Source of the DNA: CAYGWP01 sp964353455
GTDB lineage: Bacteria > Planctomycetota > Phycisphaerae > FEN-1346
Length of the DNA stretch: 12,859 nt
Reading direction: 5' to 3'
NCBI GenBank assembly: GCA_964353455.1
Contig: CAYGWP010000371.1
Location: 1-12,859, forward strand
A program made the translations under genes and the position numbers. Position 1 is the stretch's first letter; each line of letters begins with the position of its first letter. Of the stretch, positions 6,617 to 12,813 are shown in pieces. Below the pieces are notes generated by a model, which did not search any database, had not been told where the DNA came from, and was given only the letters and a program-made list of their open reading frames with translations.

Positions 6617-8092
6617 CTACTGCTCCGGACTCCTGAAAATCCACACGCGGTGCCGGTTGAAGACCACCACTTCATCAAGTCCATCGCGGTCCAAGTCGCG
6701 GGCCAGCACGCCGTACCGCTGACCGTTGTCGTAAGAACGCGACGCCCTGATCGTACACTGCGGGATCGCGTACTCCTCCTTCCATGGCAACACGTCGTGC
6801 AGTTTGCCGTCGCCGTCGATGAACTGCGGCCAGAGCGTGCGGCTCTTCGCAGGGTCGCTCGGGCGCGGCAGGGCGCCGCCGGGCTTGAGTTGCGGCCCGA
6901 AGACGGCCCACGTGTTCTGCCCGGCCCGGCGAGACCACCGCACCCGGCACGGCGTGTACCCGTTGATGTCCTTGCGGTTCCAGAGCGTCTTGCCCGCCGC
7001 GTCCAGGCCCCAAAGACCGCGGTTCTTCTCCGCCATCAGGATGCGCACCTCTCCGGACGGACCGAACGGCCCCGTCAGGCTCTGCTGGCTGTGGCCCGCG
7101 TGCGAGGTCCAGAGGATCCTGCCGCCAAGATCGCAGGCGAAGAAATCCTCCGACGCCGAGTAGAACACCTCCGGCTTGCCGTCGCCGCTTAGGTCATATA
7201 TCTCGATATGATCGGCGTGCTCGTGGCGGGGGGCCGACTTCATGTCAACCTGCCATATCTCCCTGCCGTCGTTGCCGATGAGGCTGTAGCCGTAGAGGAG
7301 TTCGTCGCGTCCGTCGCCGTCAGCATCCAGAACGACGCCGTTGTGCCCGGGCAGGAGCGCGGGCAGCGGGTCGCGGATCACCGACAGGTCCTTCCCATCA
7401 TACATTATGCCGCGGCCGTACGCCCCCACGTACACGATGTGCATGCCCGTCGGCGTATCCCCCGCACGCATGAGGTACAGGCTCAGCCCCACGCGACTGA
7501 CCGTGCGTTTGACCTTGCCGGTGGCCCCGTCGAGGACCGCCACTTCCTTGCGGCCGCGGCATATGACCACCTCGGTCTTGCCGTCGCCGTCAACGTCGCC
7601 GGCCACCGCCATGTTGCGGGTGCTGCCGTGGCTCGTGAACGGCACGTTGCCCGACCACGGCGTCCCGCTCTGCCAGAGCACCTTGCCAGCGAGGTCAACC
7701 GCCGTCAGGCAATGGAGGGCGATGTCGGTCGCCTCGACGCCCAGGCCCGACTTGCCCGCCCACGACTGATCGGCTTCGCCCGACGACTGAAGGACGAGCG
7801 CTTCAAACTTGCCGTCGCCGCTCAAGTCGGCCAGGTACACCGCATCGCCGCCGAACGCCTCGACCGAGAACTCCGCCGCAAGGACGGCCTTCGCCGGCTC
7901 CCCCGCACCCGCCGCTGTAGCCGGCGGCAGGCCGATAGCCGCGCCGACGTCGCCAGATGCCGCCGCCTGCAACTGCCCCGGCGCCGGGCCCGAAAACGCG
8001 GACTCCTGCCCAACGATCAGCGTGCCGCAGACCAGGGCAATCGCCCACGCGAGTCCCGGCAGTCGGCGAGTCAAGGCCGTCTTCGTCTTCAT
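6617..8092 (-). CDS. Secreted FG-GAP/VCBS-repeat protein (probable beta-propeller)
   Basis: The protein is 491 residues from the ATG at 8092, with AGGAG 8 bases upstream; the longer open frame to 8194 lies inside the MFS gene and is rejected. The N-terminus is a signal peptide (MKTKTALTRR, then a hydrophobic core to about 28). The mature part carries six calcium-loop motifs of the DxDGDGK type: D89-K95 (DLSGDGK), D166-K172 (DVDGDGK), D256-R262 (DADGDGR), D300-K306 (DLSGDGK), 427-430 (DGDGK region) and D467-L473 (DLDRDGL). Several are followed by an acidic residue and a hydrophobic strand (PEVFYSA, DEVVVFN) as in FG-GAP repeats. I expect a six- or seven-bladed calcium-binding propeller outside the cytoplasm, used for binding proteins or glycans; no catalytic domain is visible. 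Its start overlaps the stop of the MFS gene (ATGA), so the two are translationally coupled. Confidence 0.88.
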   Translation of the reverse strand: MKTKTALTRRLPGLAWAIALVCGTLIVGQESAFSGPAPGQLQAAASGDVGAAIGLPPATAAGAGEPAKAVLAAEFSVEAFGGDAVYLADLSGDGKFEALVLQSSGEADQSWAGKSGLGVEATDIALHCLTAVDLAGKVLWQSGTPWSGNVPFTSHGSTRNMAVAGDVDGDGKTEVVICRGRKEVAVLDGATGKVKRTVSRVGLSLYLMRAGDTPTGMHIVYVGAYGRGIMYDGKDLSVIRDPLPALLPGHNGVVLDADGDGRDELLYGYSLIGNDGREIWQVDMKSAPRHEHADHIEIYDLSGDGKPEVFYSASEDFFACDLGGRILWTSHAGHSQQSLTGPFGPSGEVRILMAEKNRGLWGLDAAGKTLWNRKDINGYTPCRVRWSRRAGQNTWAVFGPQLKPGGALPRPSDPAKSRTLWPQFIDGDGKLHDVLPWKEEYAIPQCTIRASRSYDNGQRYGVLARDLDRDGLDEVVVFNRHRVWIFRSPEQ

Positions 8093-9336
8093 CGGTGGTC
8101 TCCTGGAAGGATGCCCATGCGCTGGTAGATCGGCCGGACCATCTCGCCGAGGCGCCTGAGTTGCGAGGCGAAGGCCAGCGCCCCGGAGATGCACGCTATG
8201 CCGCCGAGGAAAACCGTGGCGGGGGCGCCTACGGCGCTCGCCAGACTGCCGGCCATCAGGCTCCCGAACGGTCCCATGCCCATGAATGCCATCGTGTAGA
8301 AACTCATCACGCGGCCGCGCTTGTCCTCATCGACTATTGTCTGGAGGAAGGTGTTGGCCCCGGCCATCTGCATCATCATGCCGCAGCCCGTCCAGACGAG
8401 CAGGGGGATGCTGAGCGCGACCTCCTGCGAGAGGCTGAAGGCGATGAGGCCGGTTCCGAAGGCGGCGGTGCCGAGGGCCATCGTGCGGCTGATACCGACG
8501 ATGCTCTTGCGGGCCGCCAGGAAGACCGCGCCGAGGACCGCCCCAAGTCCGCTTGAGCCCATGAGGAAGCCCATCGTGTACGATCCGCCGTGGAGGATGT
8601 CCTTGGCGAAGACGGGCATGAGCGTGACGTACGGAACGCCCATCAGGCTGACGAGCCCCAGGAGGAGCAGTACGGAGCGGATGGGCGGGAAGTGCCAGGC
8701 GTATCGGAAACCCTCTGCCAGTTCGTGGAGGACGTGCTCTTTGGAGGGCGCGGCGGCGCGCGGGGCGATCCGCATGGCCAGAAGGGCGGCAATGACGGCG
8801 GCAAAACTGACGGCGTTCAGGAGGAAGCACATCCCCTCTCCGACCAGCGCTATGAGCACGCCTGCCAGCGACGGGCCGACCAGCCGGGCGCCGTTGACGA
8901 GGAATGAGTTCAGCGCTATGGCGTTGGGGAGGTCTGAGCGGTCGTCGAGCATCTCCACGACGAACGACTGGCGGATGGGGATCTCGAACGCCCGCACGAA
9001 GCCGCCGAAGAGGCTCAGCGCGATGATCTCCCACACGGTAATGACGCCGGCCAGCGTGAGCGCCGCCAGGGCCGCGGCCTGGAGCATGGCCGCCGCCTGT
9101 GCCACGGTCACCAGTCGGTGCCGGTTCCAGCGGTCGGCGAGGACCCCGGCCAGGGGGGCCAGCAGGAATGTCAATATCTGGCCGGTGAAGCCGACGACGC
9201 CCAGCAGGACCACGTCATCCGTCAGGCGATAGACGAGCCAGGGCATGGCGATGGCCTGCATCCAGGTGCCGATCAGTGAGACGCCCTGGCCGAAGAAGAA
9301 GAGGCGGAAGTTGCGGTGTCGGAGCGAACTGAGCAT
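8089..9336 (-). CDS. Major facilitator superfamily transporter (MFS_3/EntS-like exporter)
   Basis: The protein is 415 residues from the ATG at 9336, preceded by GGGAG 5 bases upstream. The frame stays open to 9522, but that stretch crosses the palindromic intergenic element and has no membrane-protein character. The N-terminus SLRHRNFRLFFFGQGVSLIG and the following WMQAIAMPWLVYRLT are typical of the MFS_3 (transmembrane secretion effector) branch. The loop 2-3 motif GVLADRWNRHRLV is at about 63-75, and roughly ten to twelve hydrophobic segments alternate with short polar loops; a central cytoplasmic loop lies near 195-220. The branch includes the enterobactin exporter EntS and macrolide-efflux-like pumps, so proton-driven export of a small molecule is the likely role, substrate unknown. 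Its stop overlaps the start of the secreted FG-GAP gene. Confidence 0.92.
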   Translation of the reverse strand: MLSSLRHRNFRLFFFGQGVSLIGTWMQAIAMPWLVYRLTDDVVLLGVVGFTGQILTFLLAPLAGVLADRWNRHRLVTVAQAAAMLQAAALAALTLAGVITVWEIIALSLFGGFVRAFEIPIRQSFVVEMLDDRSDLPNAIALNSFLVNGARLVGPSLAGVLIALVGEGMCFLLNAVSFAAVIAALLAMRIAPRAAAPSKEHVLHELAEGFRYAWHFPPIRSVLLLLGLVSLMGVPYVTLMPVFAKDILHGGSYTMGFLMGSSGLGAVLGAVFLAARKSIVGISRTMALGTAAFGTGLIAFSLSQEVALSIPLLVWTGCGMMMQMAGANTFLQTIVDEDKRGRVMSFYTMAFMGMGPFGSLMAGSLASAVGAPATVFLGGIACISGALAFASQLRRLGEMVRPIYQRMGILPGDHR

Positions 9337-9380
9337 GGTTCTCCCGGTGCGCGGCCGCGGAGTCGGCCTCCCACGCTCGC

Positions 9381-9410
9381 ATGGTAACGTTTTCCGGGTC
9401 GCGGTGTCCA
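9381..9410 (-). promoter_or_regulatory. Possible promoter for the MFS/FG-GAP pair
   Basis: On the minus strand TGGACA (9410-9405, 5/6 match to the -35 box) is followed after 18 bases by TACCAT (9386-9381, 4/6 match to the -10 box), 45 bases upstream of the MFS ATG. The -10 match is weak, so this is only a candidate. Confidence 0.3.
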
Positions 9411-9430
9411 GAGACGGGCGGTACTGTGTA

Positions 9431-9530
9431 ACTTGCGGGTGGCACGGCCACGCTGTGCCTCTGCGTGGCCGTGGTTGCGCCCCGGCGAGGGCCACGGCCA
9501 CGCAACAGCGTGGCCGTGCCACCCGTAAGT
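9431..9530. repeat. 100-base nested palindrome between divergent genes
   Basis: The outer arms 9431-9456 and 9505-9530 are complementary at 25 of 26 positions; they start ACTTGCGGGTGGCAC and end GCCACCCGTAAGT. Inside, TGCGTGGCCGTGG (9462-9474) pairs perfectly with CCACGGCCACGCA (9492-9504). The result is a stem of about 39 bp with a 5-base bulge (9457-9461) and a 17-base loop. It lies in the 349-base gap between the MFS gene and the DnaJ-motif gene, upstream of both candidate promoters. It could be a REP/BIME-type or non-autonomous mobile element, a cruciform, or a large operator. No flanking target duplication was recognised. Confidence 0.8.
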
Positions 9531-9560
9531 GAACGCTCCAAGAGAATATGCGTTTTCAGG

Positions 9561-9588
9561 TTGACAGCCGTGCGAGGAGTCATATTAT
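9561..9588 (+). promoter_or_regulatory. Strong sigma70-type promoter for the DnaJ-motif secreted protein
   Basis: A perfect -35 box TTGACA (9561-9566) is followed after 16 bases by TATTAT (9583-9588), a 5/6 match to the -10 box. Transcription would start near 9595. The -10 box overlaps an ATG at 9587 that otherwise looks like a start codon (AGGAG 7 bases upstream). If the promoter is used, that ATG is not transcribed and the real start must be downstream. Confidence 0.6.
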
Positions 9589-9594
9589 GGATGC

Positions 9595-9685
9595 GCCCAT
9601 CATCTCTGGTGCAAAGTGTGCGGCCGGATATGGGACATCGGGTGACCGTCGCCCCCGGCGCACCCTCAATTCGGAGGGGATTACC
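9595..9685 (+). promoter_or_regulatory. Predicted 5' leader with ribosome binding site inside a small hairpin
   Basis: Between the predicted transcription start and the predicted start codon lie about 90 bases with no obvious protein. Its codons, if read in frame with the gene downstream, have visibly lower third-position GC than the gene body. The Shine-Dalgarno GGAGGGG (9673-9679) is partly paired: CCCTC (9663-9667) is complementary to GAGGG (9674-9678) around a 6-base loop, so access by the ribosome could be regulated. I do not recognise a known riboswitch class. Confidence 0.35.
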
Positions 9686-10825
9686 ATAAAGCCATTTCGG
9701 ATTATGCTCGGCCTGGTACTGTGCCTGGCGGCAGCGGGCGGCGGCCTTTCGGCTGAAGCGCCCGCGCCTGCACCGGCGCCGACTCCCGTACCACCCCCCG
9801 CCCGGGCGCCCACTGCGGCACCAACCCCCGCCCCCGCCCCGGCGCCCACTCCGGCCCCAGCCATCGCCCCAGCCCCCGCCCCGGCGCCCGTGGCGCCGAA
9901 GGCGCCGGCCCGCAAAGTCATCCTCTCGAGCCTGCCCGGCACGGCGGGCGTTTATGGCGGGCGGGTCGAGTACAGCGAGCAGGCGTTTCCGATCCTGGCG
10001 GACCATACCGAGACTGAAGTCCAGGGCATGCTGCGGGTGGCGGAGCCGCAGACCTGCCACACCTGCCGCGCAACCGGCAAGATCACCAAGAGAATCTCCT
10101 GGCTGCCGCCGAGCAGCGGCGGCACGTTCCGGACGCCGGTGGTCAAGACGTGGGAAGAGACGTGCGACGATTGCGGCGGTTTCGGGAACGAATATGATGC
10201 CAAGTTCGGCCAGCGGCTGTTGAACGTGGTCGATACGCTGGCGCACACCGTCCGGGGCGACATGTTTATGGCGATGCGGACGGCAGCCGAGACGCGGCTC
10301 CGCGCGGTTTTCGAGGTCCGCGACCGCTCGTGGACCACGTACAAGATCAAGGAAGTCACGGGCTACACGACGATCGGGCGATACGTAGATTACTGGGGCA
10401 CTTCGCACCCCATTGAGCGCTACGGCGTTGTCGGCATCGACCTTGAGACGGACCAGAACCGCACCTTTCACCAGGAGGTGGCAACGCTGGTGGCGCCGCT
10501 GTGGACCACCGTCAAGGACCGCCTGCCGCAGGGGCAGCCGGTGCTGGTTGTCGGCAGCACGTCGGAGCGGTCCGAGTGCGGCGGGTGGGTCTGGATGAAG
10601 ATGGACGCCGATGCCTACAGTCGCCAGCCGTCGTCGCGTGCGATTATCCTCTGCGGCACGCCGTCAACAAGTGCCGTGCCCCAGGGCCACGTGGTCCTGG
10701 GGGGCCTCCTGGTCGGCAAGTGGTATGACCCGAGCGTTGCCGCGGACGTGGCGCCCGGGACGCCCGTGGCGCCGGGCCAGCCGCTGCCCGTGGTGATGGC
10801 GGTTGTGGCGGCCACCGGCAAGTAG
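9686..10825 (+). CDS. Secreted Pro/Ala-stalked protein with DnaJ-like CxxC pair; probable AUA start
   Basis: The frame is open from 9548. I chose 9686 (ATA) because GGAGGGG ends 6 bases before it, and from there the protein starts with a textbook signal peptide: KPFR, then a hydrophobic core, then GLSA before EAP. Alternatives are ATG 9704 (no positive n-region, 24 bases from the SD), ATG 9587 (overlaps the -10 box) and ATG 9548. From 9686 the protein is 379 residues. Residues 24-75 are a Pro/Ala repeat stalk. Two zinc-ribbon half-sites follow, CHTCRATG (C124, C127) and CDDCGGFG (C160, C163), like half of a DnaJ cysteine-rich domain, then about 200 residues of unrecognised mixed alpha/beta sequence ending in a Pro/Val tail. 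There is no J domain, so it is not DnaJ. Function is unknown; it is probably extracytoplasmic and metal- or disulphide-stabilised. Confidence 0.75.
   Translation: MKPFRIMLGLVLCLAAAGGGLSAEAPAPAPAPTPVPPPARAPTAAPTPAPAPAPTPAPAIAPAPAPAPVAPKAPARKVILSSLPGTAGVYGGRVEYSEQAFPILADHTETEVQGMLRVAEPQTCHTCRATGKITKRISWLPPSSGGTFRTPVVKTWEETCDDCGGFGNEYDAKFGQRLLNVVDTLAHTVRGDMFMAMRTAAETRLRAVFEVRDRSWTTYKIKEVTGYTTIGRYVDYWGTSHPIERYGVVGIDLETDQNRTFHQEVATLVAPLWTTVKDRLPQGQPVLVVGSTSERSECGGWVWMKMDADAYSRQPSSRAIILCGTPSTSAVPQGHVVLGGLLVGKWYDPSVAADVAPGTPVAPGQPLPVVMAVVAATGK
9760..9900 (+). repeat. Low-complexity Pro/Ala-coding tract
   Basis: Repeats of ccc-gcg/gcc-cc triplet pairs encode a run of alternating Pro and Ala with occasional Thr, Val and Arg, directly after the signal peptide of the DnaJ-motif protein. 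Such tracts act as extended spacers across the periplasm or wall and are prone to slippage, so length differences between strains are expected. Confidence 0.75.
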
Positions 10826-10887
10826 AGCGTTTCACGATTGCCCGTATCGCCGTGTGCCCCGCCCTACGGACTGGCGGGCGAAGATGC

Positions 10888-10941
10888 CATGTGGCGCGTC
10901 CCACGGCCCGCCAGGACTAAGGGCGGGCCGTGGCACACATG
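10888..10941. terminator. Hairpin between convergent genes, possible bidirectional terminator or repeat
   Basis: CCACGGCCCGCC (10901-10912) pairs perfectly with GGCGGGCCGTGG (10922-10933), a 12-bp stem with a 9-base loop. Outside it, CATGTG (10888-10893) and CACATG (10936-10941) can extend the structure across an internal loop. It lies between the stop of the DnaJ-motif gene (10825, +) and the stop of the URO-D-like gene (10995, -). There is no T-run. The motif GTGGCAC at its right edge also occurs in the palindromes at 9431-9530 and 12684-12803. Confidence 0.5.
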
Positions 10942-10994
10942 TTCTGCTACGCGCAAGCGTGAACTGCTATAGCATGAGGAGTCGCCGCAAGGGC

Positions 10995-12008
10995 CTACCG
11001 CCGCCGCAGGTCCAGGTACGCCGCAATGCACGCCTCGGCGTTTCCGATCGGCACGTTCGGCGGGATGTGGTTGCCGACGGCGAAGAAGAACCCCGGGCAC
11101 GTCCGCCCAAGGTCCATGCACCGCTTGACCTCCTGCCGCACCTCATCCGGCGTTCCGAACGTAAGGACCCGGCAATCGGCGTTGCCCATGATGACGTGGG
11201 TCCGGCCGTAGCGCTCCACTATGTGCCGCAGATCCGTGGTCGGTTCGAAGATGAACCCCTGGGCGCCGGCGGTCGCGATCTCATCCACGTGGGCCGTGAA
11301 GTTGCCGTCCGAGCAGAAGAGGACCTTCTTGCCGGCGTCGCGCACGCAGTCCCAGTAGCGCTTGTAGTTCGGGAAAACGTACGTCCGATAGAACTCCGGC
11401 CGGAAGATGGACCCTGCCGTCCAGACCATGTCATCGTGCGTCAGGTACACCTCGATGTCGGTTGCGGCCCACGCCCGGACGTACTGCATAAGGTAGTCGG
11501 CCCAGCGGCCGAGCATGAGGCCGAATCGCTCCGGGTCGGACCCGGCGGCCATCAGCAGGTTCTCCCACCCGAAGGCCGCAATGGCGAACGAGACGACCGA
11601 CCTGTACGTGCCGCCGGAGATGACGCCCGTCCCCTTGCGTGCCTCGCGGTACCACGCCTGGCACTTCTCGACCTGGGCCTTGTGGTCGATGCGGCCGTAT
11701 TCCTCGAAGGGGTCGAGGGCATAGACCTGTTCGAGGTCCGTAAAAGGGGAGGGGGTGGGGAGGCGGTAGTCGCTGCCATCGGGCATCCAGACGGCGTGGC
11801 CCATGTCAGTCCAGCGACCGCGCGTGATGTCGGGGCCGTCGGTGGACCAGCGGAAATCGAAGTCGAGGAGTTCCTCGAACCCGGCTGCCGGCTTGCCGGC
11901 CTTCTTGCGCAGATGCTCAAGCCACGCCGGGTGCGTGATGTACTGGGTGTGCGGGATCTCGGCGGGCATTTCGAGCCGCATCGCCGCCATGCCGCGGGGG
12001 TAACTCAT
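10995..12008 (-). CDS. Uroporphyrinogen decarboxylase (URO-D)-fold protein, probable methyltransferase-like
   Basis: The protein is 337 residues from the ATG at 12008 (MSYPRG). The frame extends 23 codons upstream into the aldolase gene, but translation from 12008 gives a compact junction, 7 bases after the aldolase stop. URO-D-fold features are seen in the C-terminal half: LFCSDGNFTAHVDEIATAG, then GFIFEPTTDL, then the signature MGNADCRVLTFGTPDEV, and FAVGNHIPPNVPIGNAEA, which matches the NHxxxPxxP region of this superfamily. The N-terminal Arg-rich substrate motif of true HemE is not visible, so heme synthesis is unlikely. Relatives include corrinoid-dependent methyltransferases (MtaA/CmuA type) and many uncharacterised planctomycete proteins often found with sugar genes. 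Pairing with an aldolase suggests carbon-compound catabolism; the substrate is not identifiable. Confidence 0.82.
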   Translation of the reverse strand: MSYPRGMAAMRLEMPAEIPHTQYITHPAWLEHLRKKAGKPAAGFEELLDFDFRWSTDGPDITRGRWTDMGHAVWMPDGSDYRLPTPSPFTDLEQVYALDPFEEYGRIDHKAQVEKCQAWYREARKGTGVISGGTYRSVVSFAIAAFGWENLLMAAGSDPERFGLMLGRWADYLMQYVRAWAATDIEVYLTHDDMVWTAGSIFRPEFYRTYVFPNYKRYWDCVRDAGKKVLFCSDGNFTAHVDEIATAGAQGFIFEPTTDLRHIVERYGRTHVIMGNADCRVLTFGTPDEVRQEVKRCMDLGRTCPGFFFAVGNHIPPNVPIGNAEACIAAYLDLRRR

Positions 12009-12015
12009 ATGGCTG

Positions 12016-12663
12016 CTATCGCCCTTCAATGATCTTGCGGCGGTACGCCTCAACCTCCATGCCGCGGACGTGGTCAACCTCGGCCTGGTTCAGGGGCTGG
12101 GGTTTGCCGGCGATGAGGGCGGCCATCTGCGTCTTGGCGGTGTCCTCGATGATCATCATTTTCGAGAACGCCTGCCGCCAGGCGGCGCCCCACGTGACGA
12201 CGCCGTGGTTCCGCAGCGCGACGGCGTTGTTGCCGGCACGCACGCCTTCCTCGACCCGCATGGCAAGTTCGGTGCTCGACGGCTTCACGAACGGCAGGTA
12301 ATAGACGAGGTCAACGTATGCGACGAAGTCGGGCGTCCAGGGCAGGATCTCCATGCCGCCGGAGATGAGGCCCGTGGTGATCGGCGGATGGGCGTGGCAG
12401 ACGTAGTTGGCGTTCGGGCGGGCCTTGAGGATCCGCAGGTGCATCTCCCACTCCGACGTGGGCCGCGGGCCCGAGAGGTGCTTGCCGGTGGCCATATCGA
12501 CGGTTGACCATTCATCGTCGGCGATGCGGTCCACGTCGTATCCGCTGGGCGAGCAGACCATGACGAGGCCGTCTCGTCCGCTGGTATTGCCGCCGGGCCC
12601 GGCCACAAGGCCGCGCTCGACCATCATCTTGCCCATTGCTTTAAGGTCTTCGACAACCGACAT
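12016..12663 (-). CDS. Class II aldolase/adducin family protein
   Basis: The protein is 215 residues from the ATG at 12663, with GAGG 8 bases upstream; an in-frame GTG at 12672 overlaps that site and is less likely. The phosphate/substrate loop is GPGGNTSG (22-29). The catalytic acid is expected at E71 (TSEWEMH). The zinc ligands are H90 and H92 (CHAHPP) and H153 (RNHGVVTWG). The family includes L-fuculose-phosphate and L-rhamnulose-phosphate aldolases, L-ribulose-5-phosphate 4-epimerase and methylthioribulose-phosphate dehydratase, all cytoplasmic, zinc-dependent and acting by retro-aldol or related chemistry. The sequence alone does not decide which. The gene is 7 bases from the URO-D-like gene downstream, so they form an operon. 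Confidence 0.92.
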   Translation of the reverse strand: MSVVEDLKAMGKMMVERGLVAGPGGNTSGRDGLVMVCSPSGYDVDRIADDEWSTVDMATGKHLSGPRPTSEWEMHLRILKARPNANYVCHAHPPITTGLISGGMEILPWTPDFVAYVDLVYYLPFVKPSSTELAMRVEEGVRAGNNAVALRNHGVVTWGAAWRQAFSKMMIIEDTAKTQMAALIAGKPQPLNQAEVDHVRGMEVEAYRRKIIEGR

Positions 12664-12683
12664 AGTGCCCACCTCGCTTTTTT

Positions 12684-12803
12684 GTTTAGAAACTGTTTCA
12701 GAACCTGTGGCACGCCCGCCCCCGGGCGTGCGAATGGCCGATAACCAGCACAGCCGAGGGCGGCTGTGCCACAGGCAACCGGGTTATGAAACAGTTTCTA
12801 AAC
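12684..12803. repeat. 120-base element with perfect 17-bp terminal inverted repeats (MITE-like)
   Basis: GTTTAGAAACTGTTTCA (12684-12700) is the exact reverse complement of 12787-12803. Inside, CCTGTGGCAC (12704-12713) pairs with GTGCCACAGG (12766-12775). Two small hairpins fill the middle: CACGCCCG/CGGGCGTG (12711-12718 with 12723-12730) and CACAGCCG/CGGCTGTG (12749-12756 with 12761-12768). It cannot encode a protein of useful size. It occupies the gap between the minus-strand gene at the window edge and the aldolase gene. It is likely a dispersed palindromic or MITE-like element. No target-site duplication is visible. Confidence 0.7.
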
Positions 12804-12813
12804 AGGGCCTCGG

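Noticed and set aside
7208..8128. 306-codon plus-strand open frame opposite the FG-GAP gene
   Set aside because: The opposite frame has six calcium-loop motifs and a signal peptide; this one has nothing recognisable.
9595..9685. Possible GEMM-type cyclic di-GMP riboswitch upstream of the DnaJ-motif gene
   Set aside because: A short GCAAAG...GCGGCC resemblance was noticed, but the conserved paired arms and tetraloop/receptor of the class are not found.
9587..9685. Coding use of the ATG at 9587 with AGGAG 7 bases upstream
   Set aside because: It is a fair SD-ATG pair, but the ATG overlaps a good -10 box, the extra 33 codons have lower third-position GC, and they would bury the signal peptide. 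Kept as an alternative, not the main call.
9215..10471. 418-codon minus-strand open frame
   Set aside because: It runs through the long palindrome, the Pro/Ala tract in antisense (Gly-rich) and the intergenic region; no domain matches.
10803..12032. 409-codon plus-strand open frame opposite the URO-D-like gene
   Set aside because: It starts in the convergent intergenic region and is Arg/Val/Asp-rich shadow sequence; the minus frame has family motifs.
12684..12803. CRISPR-like repeat
   Set aside because: Only two copies in inverted orientation, with no spacers of regular length and no cas genes in the window.
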